A stretch of DNA of 64,000 nucleotides from Clostridiales bacterium (lineage in GTDB: Bacteria; Bacillota; Clostridia; Lachnospirales; Lachnospiraceae): positions 1 through 64,000 of the forward strand of contig JAJBVD010000016.1 of assembly GCA_020859985.1 (NCBI GenBank). Reading direction: 5' to 3'. Of this stretch, positions 17,945-27,361 are shown one piece after another; position 1 is the first letter of the stretch; every line of letters starts with the position of its first letter. The notes beneath the pieces were generated by a model. It had not been told where the DNA came from and did no database searches. It worked only from the letters and a program-made list of their open reading frames with translations. A program made the translations under genes and the position numbers.

Positions 17945-19573
17945 TTACTCCGCCGGCTTGATGTCTGTGCTCAGCCAGTAGTAGTCAAACGTCGCGATCT
18001 CCGCACCTGTCACCTTGGATGCGTTGCTGATCATCGTCGAGTTGTAATAACCATGCAGCAATACCGCGCAGTCATTGACCAGCACCTGCTCCATCTCGAC
18101 CACCAGTTCATTTCTCTCGTCAGTATCCGTCGAAGCGATAAACTGCTCATACAGTGCGTCAAATTCATCGCTGTCATAGTTGCAGTAGTTTGTGCCGTCC
18201 TGATTATCCTCGCTGTAGAAATTCGATCCATCCGTGCCGCCATACCAGTTCAGCAGGAACGCGGTCGGATCACCCGTACCTACAGTCGTCCAGTTGGAGT
18301 CGCAGAGGTCATATTCACCGGCCTGCATCAGCATCCATTCCGTATCGCTGTCAACACTGTTTACACTCACGCCGACGCCAATTGCGGATAGGGATACCTG
18401 AATCGCCTGCGCAAAATCAGACAGGCAGCGGTTGTTGTAAGTGATATAAGTCAGGTTGATGTTTTCACCATCCAACTCGCGGATGCCGTCGCCGTCTGTA
18501 TCCACAATGCCGGCCTCATCCAGAAGTGCCGTCGCAGCGTCCGCATCGTACGCATACGGATTGTCCAGATTCTCATCCTCATAGATCAGGGAGGAAGGCA
18601 GGATGCCGACGCCGGCCGTATACATGCCGCCTACTGTGACGCTGCACATTGTCTCGCTGTCGATCGCCATGCGTACCGCCTGACGAAGGGCATCATTTCC
18701 AAGCACGCCATCCATGTTGATATAAGCAAAACCGCTTCGTAAGCTGGAGGACTTCGATACATAGTAAGCGTCAGAAGCTTCCAGAGTCGCCAGGTCGCTG
18801 GATGTCGTCACGTTCTCTGTCAGATCGATGATGCCGCTCATCAGAGACATCGCCTTGGTCGTATCATCCTCGATGAATGTGACATTGACTGTGCCGTACG
18901 GCACCTCGCCGTTCCAGTAGTTCTCGTTCGCTGTCATCGAACCGCTCTTGGTCGTCGCGTCAAAAGAAGAAAGTACATACGGACCGGTCGCGATCACACT
19001 TGTCGCATAGCCGCCCACATGCTCCGCATCAGTCGTATCCCCGTACACATCAATAATGGAATAGAACGGGAAACAAAGGGTCGCTGTCAGATCTGCAACT
19101 GCCGTATTCAGTACGATTGTCACGGTATTGGCGTCCGTATCCGCCTCAATGCTCGCCATGTCAATGTAGCCGGCCGGAGTCGAGCTGTAATCATCGCTGT
19201 TCGCACACACGTAAAACAGACGGTTCAGAGAATCCGCTACTGCCTGCGCATCGCAAGCATCACCGTTTGAGAACAGCACGCCGTCGCGAATGTGGAAAGT
19301 CCAGGTAATCTTGTCATCAGACACCTCGTAGGTATCACAGAGCAGCGGCTCCACGCTCATGTCATCGTTAAACTTGAACAGGCACTCCGTAATGCCCCAG
19401 CGAACGCCCTGCCATGCGGCATTCTGATATGCGGCCGGGTCAAACGAGGTCGAATACACATAACAACCAAAATTCAGCACATCATCCGACGCCGCCTGTG
19501 AGACGACCGGGGAGGCGCTTACCACCATTGCGGCCGCCAGCGTGGCAGCCAGTACTTTTTTCAGCTTTTTCAT
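17945..19573 (-). CDS. Family 5 extracellular solute-binding protein (DppA/NikA-like)
   Basis: About 542 residues from MKKLKKVLAATLAAAMVV, preceded by GGAGG; an upstream frame extension is unlikely to be used. The signal peptide ends near SQAA, without a lipobox Cys. The mature part follows the family 5 layout: VEPLLCDTYEVSDDKITWTF, IRDGVLFSNGD, later ALRQAVRMAIDSE and NLTYITYNN. It captures a peptide, nickel/cobalt complex or similar ligand and delivers it to the adjacent permeases. Control by a cobalamin riboswitch points to cobalt or corrinoid uptake, but the ligand cannot be read from sequence. Confidence 0.88.
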   Translation of the reverse strand: MKKLKKVLAATLAAAMVVSASPVVSQAASDDVLNFGCYVYSTSFDPAAYQNAAWQGVRWGITECLFKFNDDMSVEPLLCDTYEVSDDKITWTFHIRDGVLFSNGDACDAQAVADSLNRLFYVCANSDDYSSTPAGYIDMASIEADTDANTVTIVLNTAVADLTATLCFPFYSIIDVYGDTTDAEHVGGYATSVIATGPYVLSSFDATTKSGSMTANENYWNGEVPYGTVNVTFIEDDTTKAMSLMSGIIDLTENVTTSSDLATLEASDAYYVSKSSSLRSGFAYINMDGVLGNDALRQAVRMAIDSETMCSVTVGGMYTAGVGILPSSLIYEDENLDNPYAYDADAATALLDEAGIVDTDGDGIRELDGENINLTYITYNNRCLSDFAQAIQVSLSAIGVGVSVNSVDSDTEWMLMQAGEYDLCDSNWTTVGTGDPTAFLLNWYGGTDGSNFYSEDNQDGTNYCNYDSDEFDALYEQFIASTDTDERNELVVEMEQVLVNDCAVLLHGYYNSTMISNASKVTGAEIATFDYYWLSTDIKPAE

Positions 19574-19602
19574 TTGCTTATTTCCTCCATAAAATGTAAA
19601 TT

Positions 19603-19624
19603 CGTAAGCGATTCTTCGCTTACG
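19603..19624 (-). repeat. Intercistronic hairpin before the solute-binding protein gene
   Basis: CGTAAGCGA, TTCT loop, TCGCTTACG: a perfect 9-bp stem between the C permease and the binding-protein gene, just ahead of its ribosome site. It has no T-run; processing or stability is more likely than termination. Confidence 0.5.
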
Positions 19625-19686
19625 CCGCGCCGGCCTCAATCGCGAAGCGATAACTTCCTTATGCGGCCGTGCGCATATAGAATGAT

Positions 19687-20514
19687 TTATTCATCTCTGG
19701 GATCCAGGACGTCCCGCAGACTGTCTCCTAAGAGGTTGAATACCACAACAGTAACCAGAATCGCGAGACCCGGATATAGCATCATCCAGGGTGCCGCCAT
19801 CATATAGCTCCGGCCCTCGCTCAGCATCAGGCCCCATTCCGCCATCGGCGCCTGCGCACCAAAGCCGAGGAAAGACAGCCCTGCCAGTTCCAGCATCATG
19901 CTTCCAATGTCGGTAAACGCAGTCACAAGCAGCGTCGGCATGACGTTCGGAAACAGATAAACACTTAAGATATGCGGCGTGGTCGAGCCGGTCACCCGCG
20001 CTGCCGCAATGTAATCACAGTTCTTGATCTTCAGGACCAGTGAGCGTGCCAGTCTGGCGTATTTTGTCCAGCTCACAGCGGTAATCGCGATCACCGCGTT
20101 GGTAATGCTGGCTCCCAGAATACCGGCGATGGCGATTGCCAGCACCATACCCGGGAAAGAGATCATCATATCCGCGATGCGCATGATCACCGCGTCCACC
20201 CAGCCGCCGAAATATCCTGCCAGAATACCCAGCACCGAGCCAACTACGAAAATGCACGCTACCAGGATCAGCGCCGATGACAGTGAAATGCGGCTTCCGA
20301 AAATCACTCTGGAAAAGAGATCCCGCCCCAGCTTGTCCGTGCCGAACCAGTGTGTGGAACTCGGCGCTTGCAACGCATCGGTCAGCACAGCCTCATAGGG
20401 ATCGTAAGGAGCAATATAGTCCGCGAATATCGCGACAAGCGCGAGCACGGCTGCCAGAATGGCGAACACCGTAAACGCCTTATGTTTTTTGATAAAACTT
20501 AATATCTTCTGCAT
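19687..20514 (-). CDS. ABC transporter permease, DppC/NikC type
   Basis: 275 residues with about six membrane helices. The N-terminal [27 protein letters not shown] and the motif [21 protein letters not shown] are characteristic of DppC/NikC. The EAA loop is present ([16 protein letters not shown]). Forms the membrane channel with the DppB-type partner encoded 15 bp upstream. Confidence 0.92.
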   Translation of the reverse strand: MQKILSFIKKHKAFTVFAILAAVLALVAIFADYIAPYDPYEAVLTDALQAPSSTHWFGTDKLGRDLFSRVIFGSRISLSSALILVACIFVVGSVLGILAGYFGGWVDAVIMRIADMMISFPGMVLAIAIAGILGASITNAVIAITAVSWTKYARLARSLVLKIKNCDYIAAARVTGSTTPHILSVYLFPNVMPTLLVTAFTDIGSMMLELAGLSFLGFGAQAPMAEWGLMLSEGRSYMMAAPWMMLYPGLAILVTVVVFNLLGDSLRDVLDPRDE

Positions 20515-20529
20515 ACTCTGCCCCTTTCC

Positions 20530-21564
20530 TCAGCCTTTCAGTGAACCCGACGTACCGGATGCCGCGGCCGCCTGATTTGCGCCCGCCTTTGTCTGGCGCG
20601 TCTCTTTTTTGGAAGAACGGGGCGCAGCCATATTGCTTCTCATGCGCGGATCAACCAGATTGTATGAAAGGTCAACCACCAGATTGACGACCATGTAGAT
20701 CAGCGCGATCCACAGCACATAGCCCTGTATCAGCGGATAATCCATGGAAGAGATTGCCGACACAGCCAGACTGCCAAGTCCCGGATAGGAGAAGATCACT
20801 TCCACCACCGCTGTGCCGCCGAGCAGCGAACCGAGGGACAATCCCAGCATCGTGATCAGTGGAAGCAGGGAATTCGGGAACACATGCATCCACAGGATTT
20901 TGCTTTCTTTAATTCCGCGGGCACGCGCTCCGGTCACGTAATCCTGATTCAGCTCCTCCAACACCGCCGTGCGCACCTGCCGCGCATATTTCGACGACAT
21001 CGGAAACGCCAGCGTAAGCGCCGGGAGGATCATCGGTTTGATTCCCGTGCCGATGGAGATGACCGGCAGCCAGCCAAGCACCATTCCTATGTAATAGGCC
21101 AGCAGCAGGCCAACCCAGAAGTTCGGCATAGACACGCCAAGAAACGTGTAGCCGCGGACGATATAGTCAAAAACACTTCCTTTGTACACCGCCGAGATCA
21201 TGCCGAGCGGAACCGCAATCACCAGCATCATCACCAGCGAGAGCAGCGCCAGCTTCAGCGTCGGCAGAAGTCTCGATGAAAGAAGTGTCAGCACCGGCGT
21301 CTTCAGCGAGTAGGATGTGCCAAAATCCCCGTGCAGGCATCCGGTCAGCCAGTTCCAGTACTGTACCAGAAGCGGATCGTTCAGCCCCATCTCCTCTCTG
21401 GTCGCCTCCAGTACCGCCTCACTTGGTATCGTACCGTTGACCGCGTACATCGAACGTACCGGGTCTCCGGGGGCCAGATACGTCAGTGCAAATGTCAGAA
21501 AGCTGATTCCCACAAGCACAATCACAATCTGCAGGAGTCGTCCGCCGAGCTGCTTTTTACTCAT
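20530..21564 (-). CDS. ABC transporter permease, DppB/NikB type
   Basis: 344 residues with about six helices. It begins with the conserved ILVGISFLTFALTYLAPGDPV-like segment of DppB/NikB; the EAA loop is YVTGARARGIKESKILW. The C-terminal 35 residues are a basic, low-complexity extension (RSSKKETRQTKAGANQAAAA). It is the first gene of the operon, and GAGGG precedes the ATG. It lies about 230 bp downstream of the cobalamin riboswitch core. Confidence 0.92.
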   Translation of the reverse strand: MSKKQLGGRLLQIVIVLVGISFLTFALTYLAPGDPVRSMYAVNGTIPSEAVLEATREEMGLNDPLLVQYWNWLTGCLHGDFGTSYSLKTPVLTLLSSRLLPTLKLALLSLVMMLVIAVPLGMISAVYKGSVFDYIVRGYTFLGVSMPNFWVGLLLAYYIGMVLGWLPVISIGTGIKPMILPALTLAFPMSSKYARQVRTAVLEELNQDYVTGARARGIKESKILWMHVFPNSLLPLITMLGLSLGSLLGGTAVVEVIFSYPGLGSLAVSAISSMDYPLIQGYVLWIALIYMVVNLVVDLSYNLVDPRMRSNMAAPRSSKKETRQTKAGANQAAAASGTSGSLKG

Positions 21565-21600
21565 CGCTTTTCCCTCTTTTCACTGTTAATCGCATAAAAC

Positions 21601-21631
21601 AAGAAACGCGCCCCGTTTCAGGACGCGTCTT
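21601..21631 (-). repeat. Second hairpin in the riboswitch-dppB leader
   Basis: Minus strand ACGCGTCC pairs with GGGGCGCGT (eight pairs, one G-U) followed by TTCTTGTTTT. It could be a second terminator or shield the start region of the first gene. Confidence 0.5.
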
Positions 21632-21689
21632 AAGACTCTTATATCTGCAGCCTGCGGCCATCGATTCCGCATAATCATAAATCATAAAA

Positions 21690-21715
21690 TAAAAAAGCGC
21701 CCGGCACGGGACGCT
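21690..21715 (-). terminator. Rho-independent terminator in the riboswitch expression platform
   Basis: Minus strand AGCGTCCCG, loop TGC, CGGGCGCT (8-bp stem with one bulge), then TTTTTTATTTT. It lies about 75 nt after the B12 box and before the first gene, as expected for transcriptional attenuation by the riboswitch. Confidence 0.8.
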
Positions 21716-21787
21716 CCATCATTCCTGTTTTTGCATGCAAAAATAAGATGTATAAAAGCTTTTCCTATCCACCGTAAGAAGAAACCA

Positions 21788-22020
21788 ATCCTCAGATGCA
21801 AGCAGGTCTCCTGACTTAAGATCATCGTCCTCTATCGCCTTCCCACCAGACAAACGCCTCGCAGTGACATACCACACAGCACCTTTGGTTCCTTATTTTC
21901 AAACAAAGACACCGCATTTTTAATAGAAGACTCCCTATCACAGTGACGGGATCGTACCGGATTTTCACCGGTTTCTCTTTTAATCCCCGATTAGGGGGAA
22001 CATGCATCCTCTATTCAGTT
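21788..22020 (-). promoter_or_regulatory. Cobalamin (B12) riboswitch
   Basis: The minus strand shows the conserved elements in order: GGTGAAAATCC, CCCGTCACTGTGA, CACTGCGAGGCG, GGTGGGAAGGCG and the B12 box AGTCAGGAGACCTGC (at 21801-21817). GATGCA near the start can pair with TGCATC after the B12 box to close P1. Adenosylcobalamin-type riboswitches repress cobalamin synthesis and corrinoid/cobalt uptake genes. This one heads the six-gene ABC importer operon. Confidence 0.96.
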
Positions 22021-22042
22021 TTAAAATACCTAAACTTCTGTC

Positions 22043-22071
22043 AGTTTAGCACTCCTGGTTTTATTTGTCTA
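22043..22071 (-). promoter_or_regulatory. Promoter of the riboswitch/ABC importer operon
   Basis: Minus strand: TAGACA, 17 bp, TAAACT, about 25 bp upstream of the riboswitch. Confidence 0.65.
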
Positions 22072-22100
22072 CCCAAAAATAAAAAAAATGTAAAATCCTG

Positions 22101-22130
22101 TTGACAGATTTCCTGTTTTCCCTTTATAAT
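22101..22130 (+). promoter_or_regulatory. Promoter of the metal P-type ATPase
   Basis: Consensus TTGACA and TATAAT with an 18-bp spacer. It gives a 5' leader of about 200 nt and is back-to-back with the riboswitch operon promoter. Confidence 0.85.
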
Positions 22131-22187
22131 GCCAGTAAATCCACCCATCGAAATCAAATTTCATTTTAAATTATCTAAGCGGTCATC

Positions 22188-22284
22188 GCCATCTGCGATG
22201 GCTTATTTTCGTATTAACAATTCAGAACAGCATCGAAATGGAAAAACAGATGCAGAGCACAGACCTGTGGCCTGCTGTTCTGAA
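22188..22284 (+). promoter_or_regulatory. Structured leader of the metal P-type ATPase
   Basis: The leader holds a GCCATC/GATGGC hairpin (22189-22203) followed by TTATTTTC, which is terminator-like. A 10-bp inverted repeat follows: TTCAGAACAG at 22221-22230 and CTGTTCTGAA at 22275-22284. This may be an attenuator or a binding site for a metal regulator; no regulator gene is adjacent. Confidence 0.45.
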
Positions 22285-22337
22285 TACAAAACAAATCATA
22301 AAACAACATAAAATCACATAGGAAAAGAGGATCCGTT

Positions 22338-25190
22338 ATGAGCAAAGAAGAGCTTCTCCATGAAGAAGATACCTGTGGCTGCGGACACGACCATGACCAT
22401 GACCATGAAGAACACGAGGAGTGCGGCTGCGGACACGATCATGACCACGACTACGGAGATCACGACGAATGTGGCTGCGGACATGACCATGGACACGAAC
22501 ACGACGATCACGACGAGTGCGGCTGTGGGCACGATCACGAGGATCATGACGAATGCGGCTGCGGACATGACCACGACCATGAAGAACACGAGGAATGCGG
22601 CTGTGGGCATGACCATGGGCACGAACACCATCACGATCATGAACATCATCACCACGTCGAGGGGCACCCTGATGACTGTGAATGCGAGCTCTGCCATCCG
22701 CATGAGGATTACTGCGACGTTTGCGGGCAGAGTCTCTCGAACTGCACCTGCCGCATGCCGGATGAGGACTGCGTAAAGAAAGTATATCTGCTGGAAAATC
22801 TTGGCTGCGCCAACTGTGCCGCCAAAATGGAGAAAAAGATCAAGGAGCTGCCGGGTGTGACCTACGCGACCATCACCTACACGACCAAACAGCTGCGGCT
22901 TTCCGCGAAAGATCCGGACGCGCTACTGCCGCAGATTCAGGCAATCTGCTCGGCAATAGAGTCCGAAGTGAAGGTCGTGCCGCGCACAAAGTCGCCCGGC
23001 ACGCTGGTCACTAGAACCTACACGGTGGAAAATTTAGGCTGTGCCAACTGTGCCGCCAAGATGGAAAAACGGATTAATGAACTGGACGGCATTACAACCG
23101 CAACGCTCACGTTCGCGACAAAGCAGCTGCGTGTAAGCGGCAAAAATCCGGATGGTCTGTTTGCGGAAATGCAGAAGATCTGCAGCACTATCGAATCGGA
23201 AGTAAAGCTGGTTCCAAAGGACACCCGTCCGAAAAGCAAGGATACCTTAAATGTCAACGAAATTCTGCCGGAAGCGCGTCAGATGGAACCCCCGTTTGCG
23301 CTCTCCGACAATATGAAGACACTGCTCGGCATCGGGCTGGGCGCAGTGCTGTTCATTTTAGGCGAAGTGCTGGAGCACCGCGGACAGGATACCGCTTCCC
23401 TGCTGGTACTGCTGGTGGGCTATGTGGTGCTTGGCGGCCGTATTGTACTCACCGCCGCCAAAAACCTGCTGAAAGGACAGATTTTTGACGAGAATTTCCT
23501 GATGAGCATTGCTACACTCGGTGCGTTTGCCATCCGGGAATACCCGGAAGCCGTCGGTGTCATGCTCTTCTACCGTATCGGCGAATATTTTGAACACATC
23601 GCCGTCGAAAAGAGCCGCGGCCAGATCATGGACGCTGTTGATATGCGTCCGGAGGTCGTCAATCTTGTGGTCGGCGAAGATGTCCGTGTCATTGACGCGG
23701 AGGACGCCAACGTGGGCGATATCCTGCTAATCCGTCCGGGCGACCGCATCCCGCTGGACGGCGTCATCGTGGATGGCGAAAGCCGTCTAGATACCTCGCC
23801 TGTGACCGGCGAGCCGGTACCTGTAAAGGTCGGCTACGGCGACGAAGTCGTATCTGGCTGTGTGAACACGTCCGGTCTCCTAAAGATCCGTGTGGAGAAA
23901 ATTCTGGAAGAGTCCATGGTCACCCGCATCCTCGATTCTGTGGAAAACGCGGCAGCCAGCAAGCCGAAGATCGACCGCTTTATCACGCGGTTTGCACGAA
24001 TCTATACCCCGGTCGTCGTCATCCTGGCGGCAGCGACAGCCATTATCCCGTCCCTCGTGACCGGCAACTGGTATTATTACATCTACACGGCGCTAACCTT
24101 CCTTGTCATGAGCTGCCCGTGCGCTCTCGTTTTGAGCGTTCCGCTGGCCTTCTTTTCCGGCATCGGCGCCGGCTCGAAGCGCGGCATCCTCTTTAAGGGC
24201 GGCGTCGCTCTTGAGGCCATGAGAAATGTCGACGCAGTCGTCATGGACAAGACCGGCACCATCACCAAGGGCAACTTTGTCGTACAGCGTGCCGTGCCTG
24301 CTGCTTCTGATGTTTCACAGAACGAGCTGCTGTCTCTCTGCGCAAGCTGCGAGATGACCAGCACTCACCCGATCGGCGTGAGCATCTTAAGTGCGGCGAA
24401 CGAACAGAAAATCAGCTACGCACGTCCGACAAATGTAGAAGAAATTGCCGGACATGGCATCCGCGCAGTAATTCCTGTTGTGGCAGCCGATTCGGAAGGC
24501 AGCAACACTGCTGCAACCTGCACGGTTCTCTGCGGCAACCGCAAGCTGATGGAAAAATTCGGCGTTTCGCTTGAAAACTATGAAAAAAAAGGTTTTGGTA
24601 CAGAAGTCCTCGCTGCCAAAGACGGTGTCTTCATCGGCCACCTTGTCATCTCCGATACCATCAAGGAAGATGCGAAATCCGCGATCAGCCAGATTAAGTC
24701 ACTCGGCATCGAGACCGTCATGCTGACCGGCGACGCGGAGGATTCCGCTCAGGCCGTTGCGGACGCAACCGGCATCGACGAGGTACACGCGAAGCTGCTT
24801 CCGCAGGATAAGCTCACCGAGCTGATTCAGGTGCGGAATTCGCACGGTGCCGTCATGTTTGTCGGCGACGGTATCAACGACGCGCCGGTACTCGCGGGTG
24901 CGGATGTCGGAGCGGCCATGGGCAGCGGCGCGGATGCGGCCATCGAGGCGGCAGACGTTGTATTCATGACCTCCAGCATGGAAGCCATCCCGCAGTCCCT
25001 TGCCATCGCGCGGGCGACCAGCGCCATCGCATGGCAGAACGTCATCTTCGCACTTGTCATCAAGGTGCTTGTCATGATCCTTGGCCTGTGCGGCTTCGCC
25101 TCCATGTGGATGGCGGTGTTCGCAGACACCGGCGTTGCCATGCTCTGTGTGCTGAACTCGATCCGGGTTCTGTATAAAAAGAAGATTTGA
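22338..25190 (+). CDS. Heavy-metal P1B-type ATPase with His/Cys-repeat N-terminus
   Basis: 950 residues, longer than usual. Residues 13-110 contain six repeats beginning CGCGHDH, then a Cys-rich linker (CECELC, CDVCGQSLSNCTC). Two HMA domains follow, with GCANCAAKM motifs near 155 and 233. The transport core has the membrane motif SCPCAL (about 592), phosphorylation site DKTGTITKG (about 636), an HP locus (THPIG) and VGDGINDAP (about 842). The CPC with LSVPLAF resembles Zn/Cd/Pb (P1B-2) or Co exporters more than copper pumps. It exports metal at the cell membrane. Divergent from the B12-controlled importer. Confidence 0.93.
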   Translation: MSKEELLHEEDTCGCGHDHDHDHEEHEECGCGHDHDHDYGDHDECGCGHDHGHEHDDHDECGCGHDHEDHDECGCGHDHDHEEHEECGCGHDHGHEHHHDHEHHHHVEGHPDDCECELCHPHEDYCDVCGQSLSNCTCRMPDEDCVKKVYLLENLGCANCAAKMEKKIKELPGVTYATITYTTKQLRLSAKDPDALLPQIQAICSAIESEVKVVPRTKSPGTLVTRTYTVENLGCANCAAKMEKRINELDGITTATLTFATKQLRVSGKNPDGLFAEMQKICSTIESEVKLVPKDTRPKSKDTLNVNEILPEARQMEPPFALSDNMKTLLGIGLGAVLFILGEVLEHRGQDTASLLVLLVGYVVLGGRIVLTAAKNLLKGQIFDENFLMSIATLGAFAIREYPEAVGVMLFYRIGEYFEHIAVEKSRGQIMDAVDMRPEVVNLVVGEDVRVIDAEDANVGDILLIRPGDRIPLDGVIVDGESRLDTSPVTGEPVPVKVGYGDEVVSGCVNTSGLLKIRVEKILEESMVTRILDSVENAAASKPKIDRFITRFARIYTPVVVILAAATAIIPSLVTGNWYYYIYTALTFLVMSCPCALVLSVPLAFFSGIGAGSKRGILFKGGVALEAMRNVDAVVMDKTGTITKGNFVVQRAVPAASDVSQNELLSLCASCEMTSTHPIGVSILSAANEQKISYARPTNVEEIAGHGIRAVIPVVAADSEGSNTAATCTVLCGNRKLMEKFGVSLENYEKKGFGTEVLAAKDGVFIGHLVISDTIKEDAKSAISQIKSLGIETVMLTGDAEDSAQAVADATGIDEVHAKLLPQDKLTELIQVRNSHGAVMFVGDGINDAPVLAGADVGAAMGSGADAAIEAADVVFMTSSMEAIPQSLAIARATSAIAWQNVIFALVIKVLVMILGLCGFASMWMAVFADTGVAMLCVLNSIRVLYKKKI
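22371..22640 (+). repeat. Intragenic repeats encoding CGCGHDH metal-binding units
   Basis: Six near-copies of a 36-48-bp unit encode Cys-Gly-Cys-Gly-His-Asp-His followed by His/Glu/Asp runs. The repeats are in frame within the P-type ATPase. Confidence 0.85.
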
Positions 25191-25201
25191 AGGGAGCTTT
25201 C

Positions 25202-26152
25202 ATGAAAAACGACATGACCTACGGCGGCCTGACCGCCGCCCCATGCACCAAAATACAGGGGGTCGTCCCGCTCGGTCCATCCGGCGAGACAATCCCTGCG
25301 ACACTGATCAACGGAGCTAGTGAGGGCCGGACTGTCCTCATCTCCTCCGGCATCCACGGAAGCGAATATCCCGGCATCCTCACCGCCATGGAACTGGCGA
25401 GAGAACTCACACCGGAACAGATCAACGGACAGCTGATCCTCCTGCACCCGGTCAACACCGCCGCTTTTTATGAACGGCGCAGCTACATCAACCCGGTGGT
25501 CGGGGAAAACCTGAACCGTCTCTACCCCGGCTCGCCAAACGGCTCCATGGCCGAGCAGGTCGCCTGGTACATGGGCGAGGAATATCACAAGCGGGTCGAT
25601 TTTGTCATCGATCTCCACGGCGGCGATGTTCCGGAAATCCTGCCGCCTTATGTGTACGCCCCCGGCATCGGAGATCCAGATGTGCTGAAAGCATCCATGG
25701 ATGCGGCGCTTTTGGTGAACGCCGACTATCTGGTAAAATCAAAATCTACCACCGGCTTTTACAACTCCTGCGCTATTCAGGGTACACCGGCCATCCTCAT
25801 AGAACGGGGCAGCCAGGGTATCTGGAGCCGTGAGGAAGTTGACACGTACAAGGCAGATGTTAAAAATCTTCTTGTTCATCTGGGGCTCCTGCCGGGTACT
25901 GTAAAACAACCGGCAAAAAAAGCATATATACTTACAAACGTTGTCTTTCTTGACGCGCCCGCCTCCGGCTGCTGGCTGCCGGAAGTGACTCTTGGCGAGC
26001 ATGTGGAAAAAGGCCAGCACCTTGGTATCATCACAGACCTGTTTGGAAATACACTTGAAGAAATCCGCGCAGAATTCGACAGTATCGTCGTCAGCTTTGC
26101 GGTTTCCTTGGGCATAAAAGAAGGCGACCAGCTGATCACGTACGGGATTTAA
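25202..26152 (+). CDS. Succinylglutamate desuccinylase/aspartoacylase-family hydrolase
   Basis: About 316 residues. Zinc-binding motifs GIHGSEYPG (HxxE) and DLHGGD, with LHPVN between them, place it in the M14/AstE-AspA carboxypeptidase-like family; ENLNRLYPG is also typical. It hydrolyses an amide or peptide bond of a small substrate in the cytoplasm. The start at 25202 follows AAGGGAG; an ATG at 25187 overlaps the preceding stop (ATGA), so the gene is probably co-transcribed with the metal ATPase. A role in processing a metal chelate is possible but unsupported. Confidence 0.88.
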   Translation: MKNDMTYGGLTAAPCTKIQGVVPLGPSGETIPATLINGASEGRTVLISSGIHGSEYPGILTAMELARELTPEQINGQLILLHPVNTAAFYERRSYINPVVGENLNRLYPGSPNGSMAEQVAWYMGEEYHKRVDFVIDLHGGDVPEILPPYVYAPGIGDPDVLKASMDAALLVNADYLVKSKSTTGFYNSCAIQGTPAILIERGSQGIWSREEVDTYKADVKNLLVHLGLLPGTVKQPAKKAYILTNVVFLDAPASGCWLPEVTLGEHVEKGQHLGIITDLFGNTLEEIRAEFDSIVVSFAVSLGIKEGDQLITYGI

Positions 26153-26204
26153 AATACAGGCTTCGCGTGCGGAATTGAGTACGTCGGCCTCTGATATCTG
26201 TGCC

Positions 26205-27089
26205 TCATTCCTCCTTAAGTCCCTGCACATATTTTAAAAACTCCTCTGCTGCGTGCGAGAGAGAATGATTTTTATTCCAGATCAGTACGTAGGAGGCCAT
26301 CATCTGCGGGTTGACCAGCTTTTTGATGCACACAGATGCATCCGTTCCGATGTTGGCAGAAGCCGGATAAATCGTGATACCGACGTTCTGTCTGGTCAGC
26401 TCATAGGCATTCACCATATTGGCGATACGGCAGCGGACCTTCAGTTTTTCCTCCGGTGAAGACTGCCAACCGGCAATTTCCTGCAGGCGGGACTCTCTGG
26501 AAGGGATGATCAGGTCGTATTGAATAACCCGCTGAAAATCCACAGTGTCCCCCGGCTCTTCCGCCAGAGGACAGGAAGAGGGAATCATCGCGATCCATGG
26601 TTCGGAATAGACCGGGAGCGCGTTGATTCCTTCTGCATTGTGCGGTTCCATGATCAGCGCCAGCTCGCAGAGGCCTTTGGTCAGCCGGTTAATCACCTCA
26701 TCCGAATTGCCGTTCCAGAGGTTGTAGGTGACATGCGGATGCTGCTTTTGGAATCCGGCGATCCACTGTGAAAACAGCGCGGGCGCATGTCCCTCGACCG
26801 AGGCCAGATAAATCGTGCCGTGGAGCCCGCCGTGCATCTCTTTTACATCCTCGGCGGATTTGCTGACCAGATCCAATACCCGCGTGGCATACTGACGAAA
26901 TACCTGCCCTTCCTCCGTCAGCTGCAGCGCACGCGGCTTGCGAACAAATAGCGTCACCCCCAGTTCCTCTTCCAACTCTTTGATCTGCCGGCTTAAAGGC
27001 GGCTGCGCGATGCAAAGCTTCTCCGCCGCCCGTGTAAAATTCATCTCTTCCGCCACTGCCAAAAAATAGCGAATGTGCCGAAGTTCCAT
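26205..27089 (-). CDS. LysR-family transcriptional regulator
   Basis: About 294 residues from MELRHIRYFLAVAEEMNFTRAAEKL, the standard LysR helix-turn-helix (AQPPLSRQIKELEEELGV), followed by an effector-binding domain. The C-terminal half is periplasmic-binding-like. It is convergent with the hydrolase gene, so its own divergent target would be the mini-gene region at 27.2-27.6 kb, unless it acts elsewhere. The inducer is unknown. Confidence 0.92.
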   Translation of the reverse strand: MELRHIRYFLAVAEEMNFTRAAEKLCIAQPPLSRQIKELEEELGVTLFVRKPRALQLTEEGQVFRQYATRVLDLVSKSAEDVKEMHGGLHGTIYLASVEGHAPALFSQWIAGFQKQHPHVTYNLWNGNSDEVINRLTKGLCELALIMEPHNAEGINALPVYSEPWIAMIPSSCPLAEEPGDTVDFQRVIQYDLIIPSRESRLQEIAGWQSSPEEKLKVRCRIANMVNAYELTRQNVGITIYPASANIGTDASVCIKKLVNPQMMASYVLIWNKNHSLSHAAEEFLKYVQGLKEE

Positions 27090-27210
27090 ATTCACATGCC
27101 CCCATTCCTTCTTCGGGCAAAATACAGGCATTCCGAAAGATGTCCTGTATCGTCCTTTGTTTTCGATTTACAATACCTTATAGGTATCACAACACGTTTA
27201 TTATATGTAT

Positions 27211-27239
27211 TTTACATTCATAAGTCAATGCGTTATAGT
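27211..27239 (+). promoter_or_regulatory. Promoter of the 25-codon mini-gene
   Basis: TTTACA, 17 bp, TATAGT, divergent from the LysR gene. Confidence 0.6.
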
Positions 27240-27361
27240 ATGCCAGAAAGAAAAAACAACGCACCGCTTTCCGATCTCTGATCACTGCAGTTTCATTACC
27301 GGAAATATCCGGCAGGGAAGAAGAAAAAAGCGATGCACCTGCAAGAAAAGGAGGAATTGTT

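Noticed and set aside
22371-22640. CRISPR-like regular repeats
   Set aside because: The repeats are in frame and encode CGCGHDH units; there are no unique spacers and no cas genes.
24827-25618. 263-codon minus-strand frame across the metal ATPase/hydrolase junction
   Set aside because: Crosses two well-supported genes and has no motifs.
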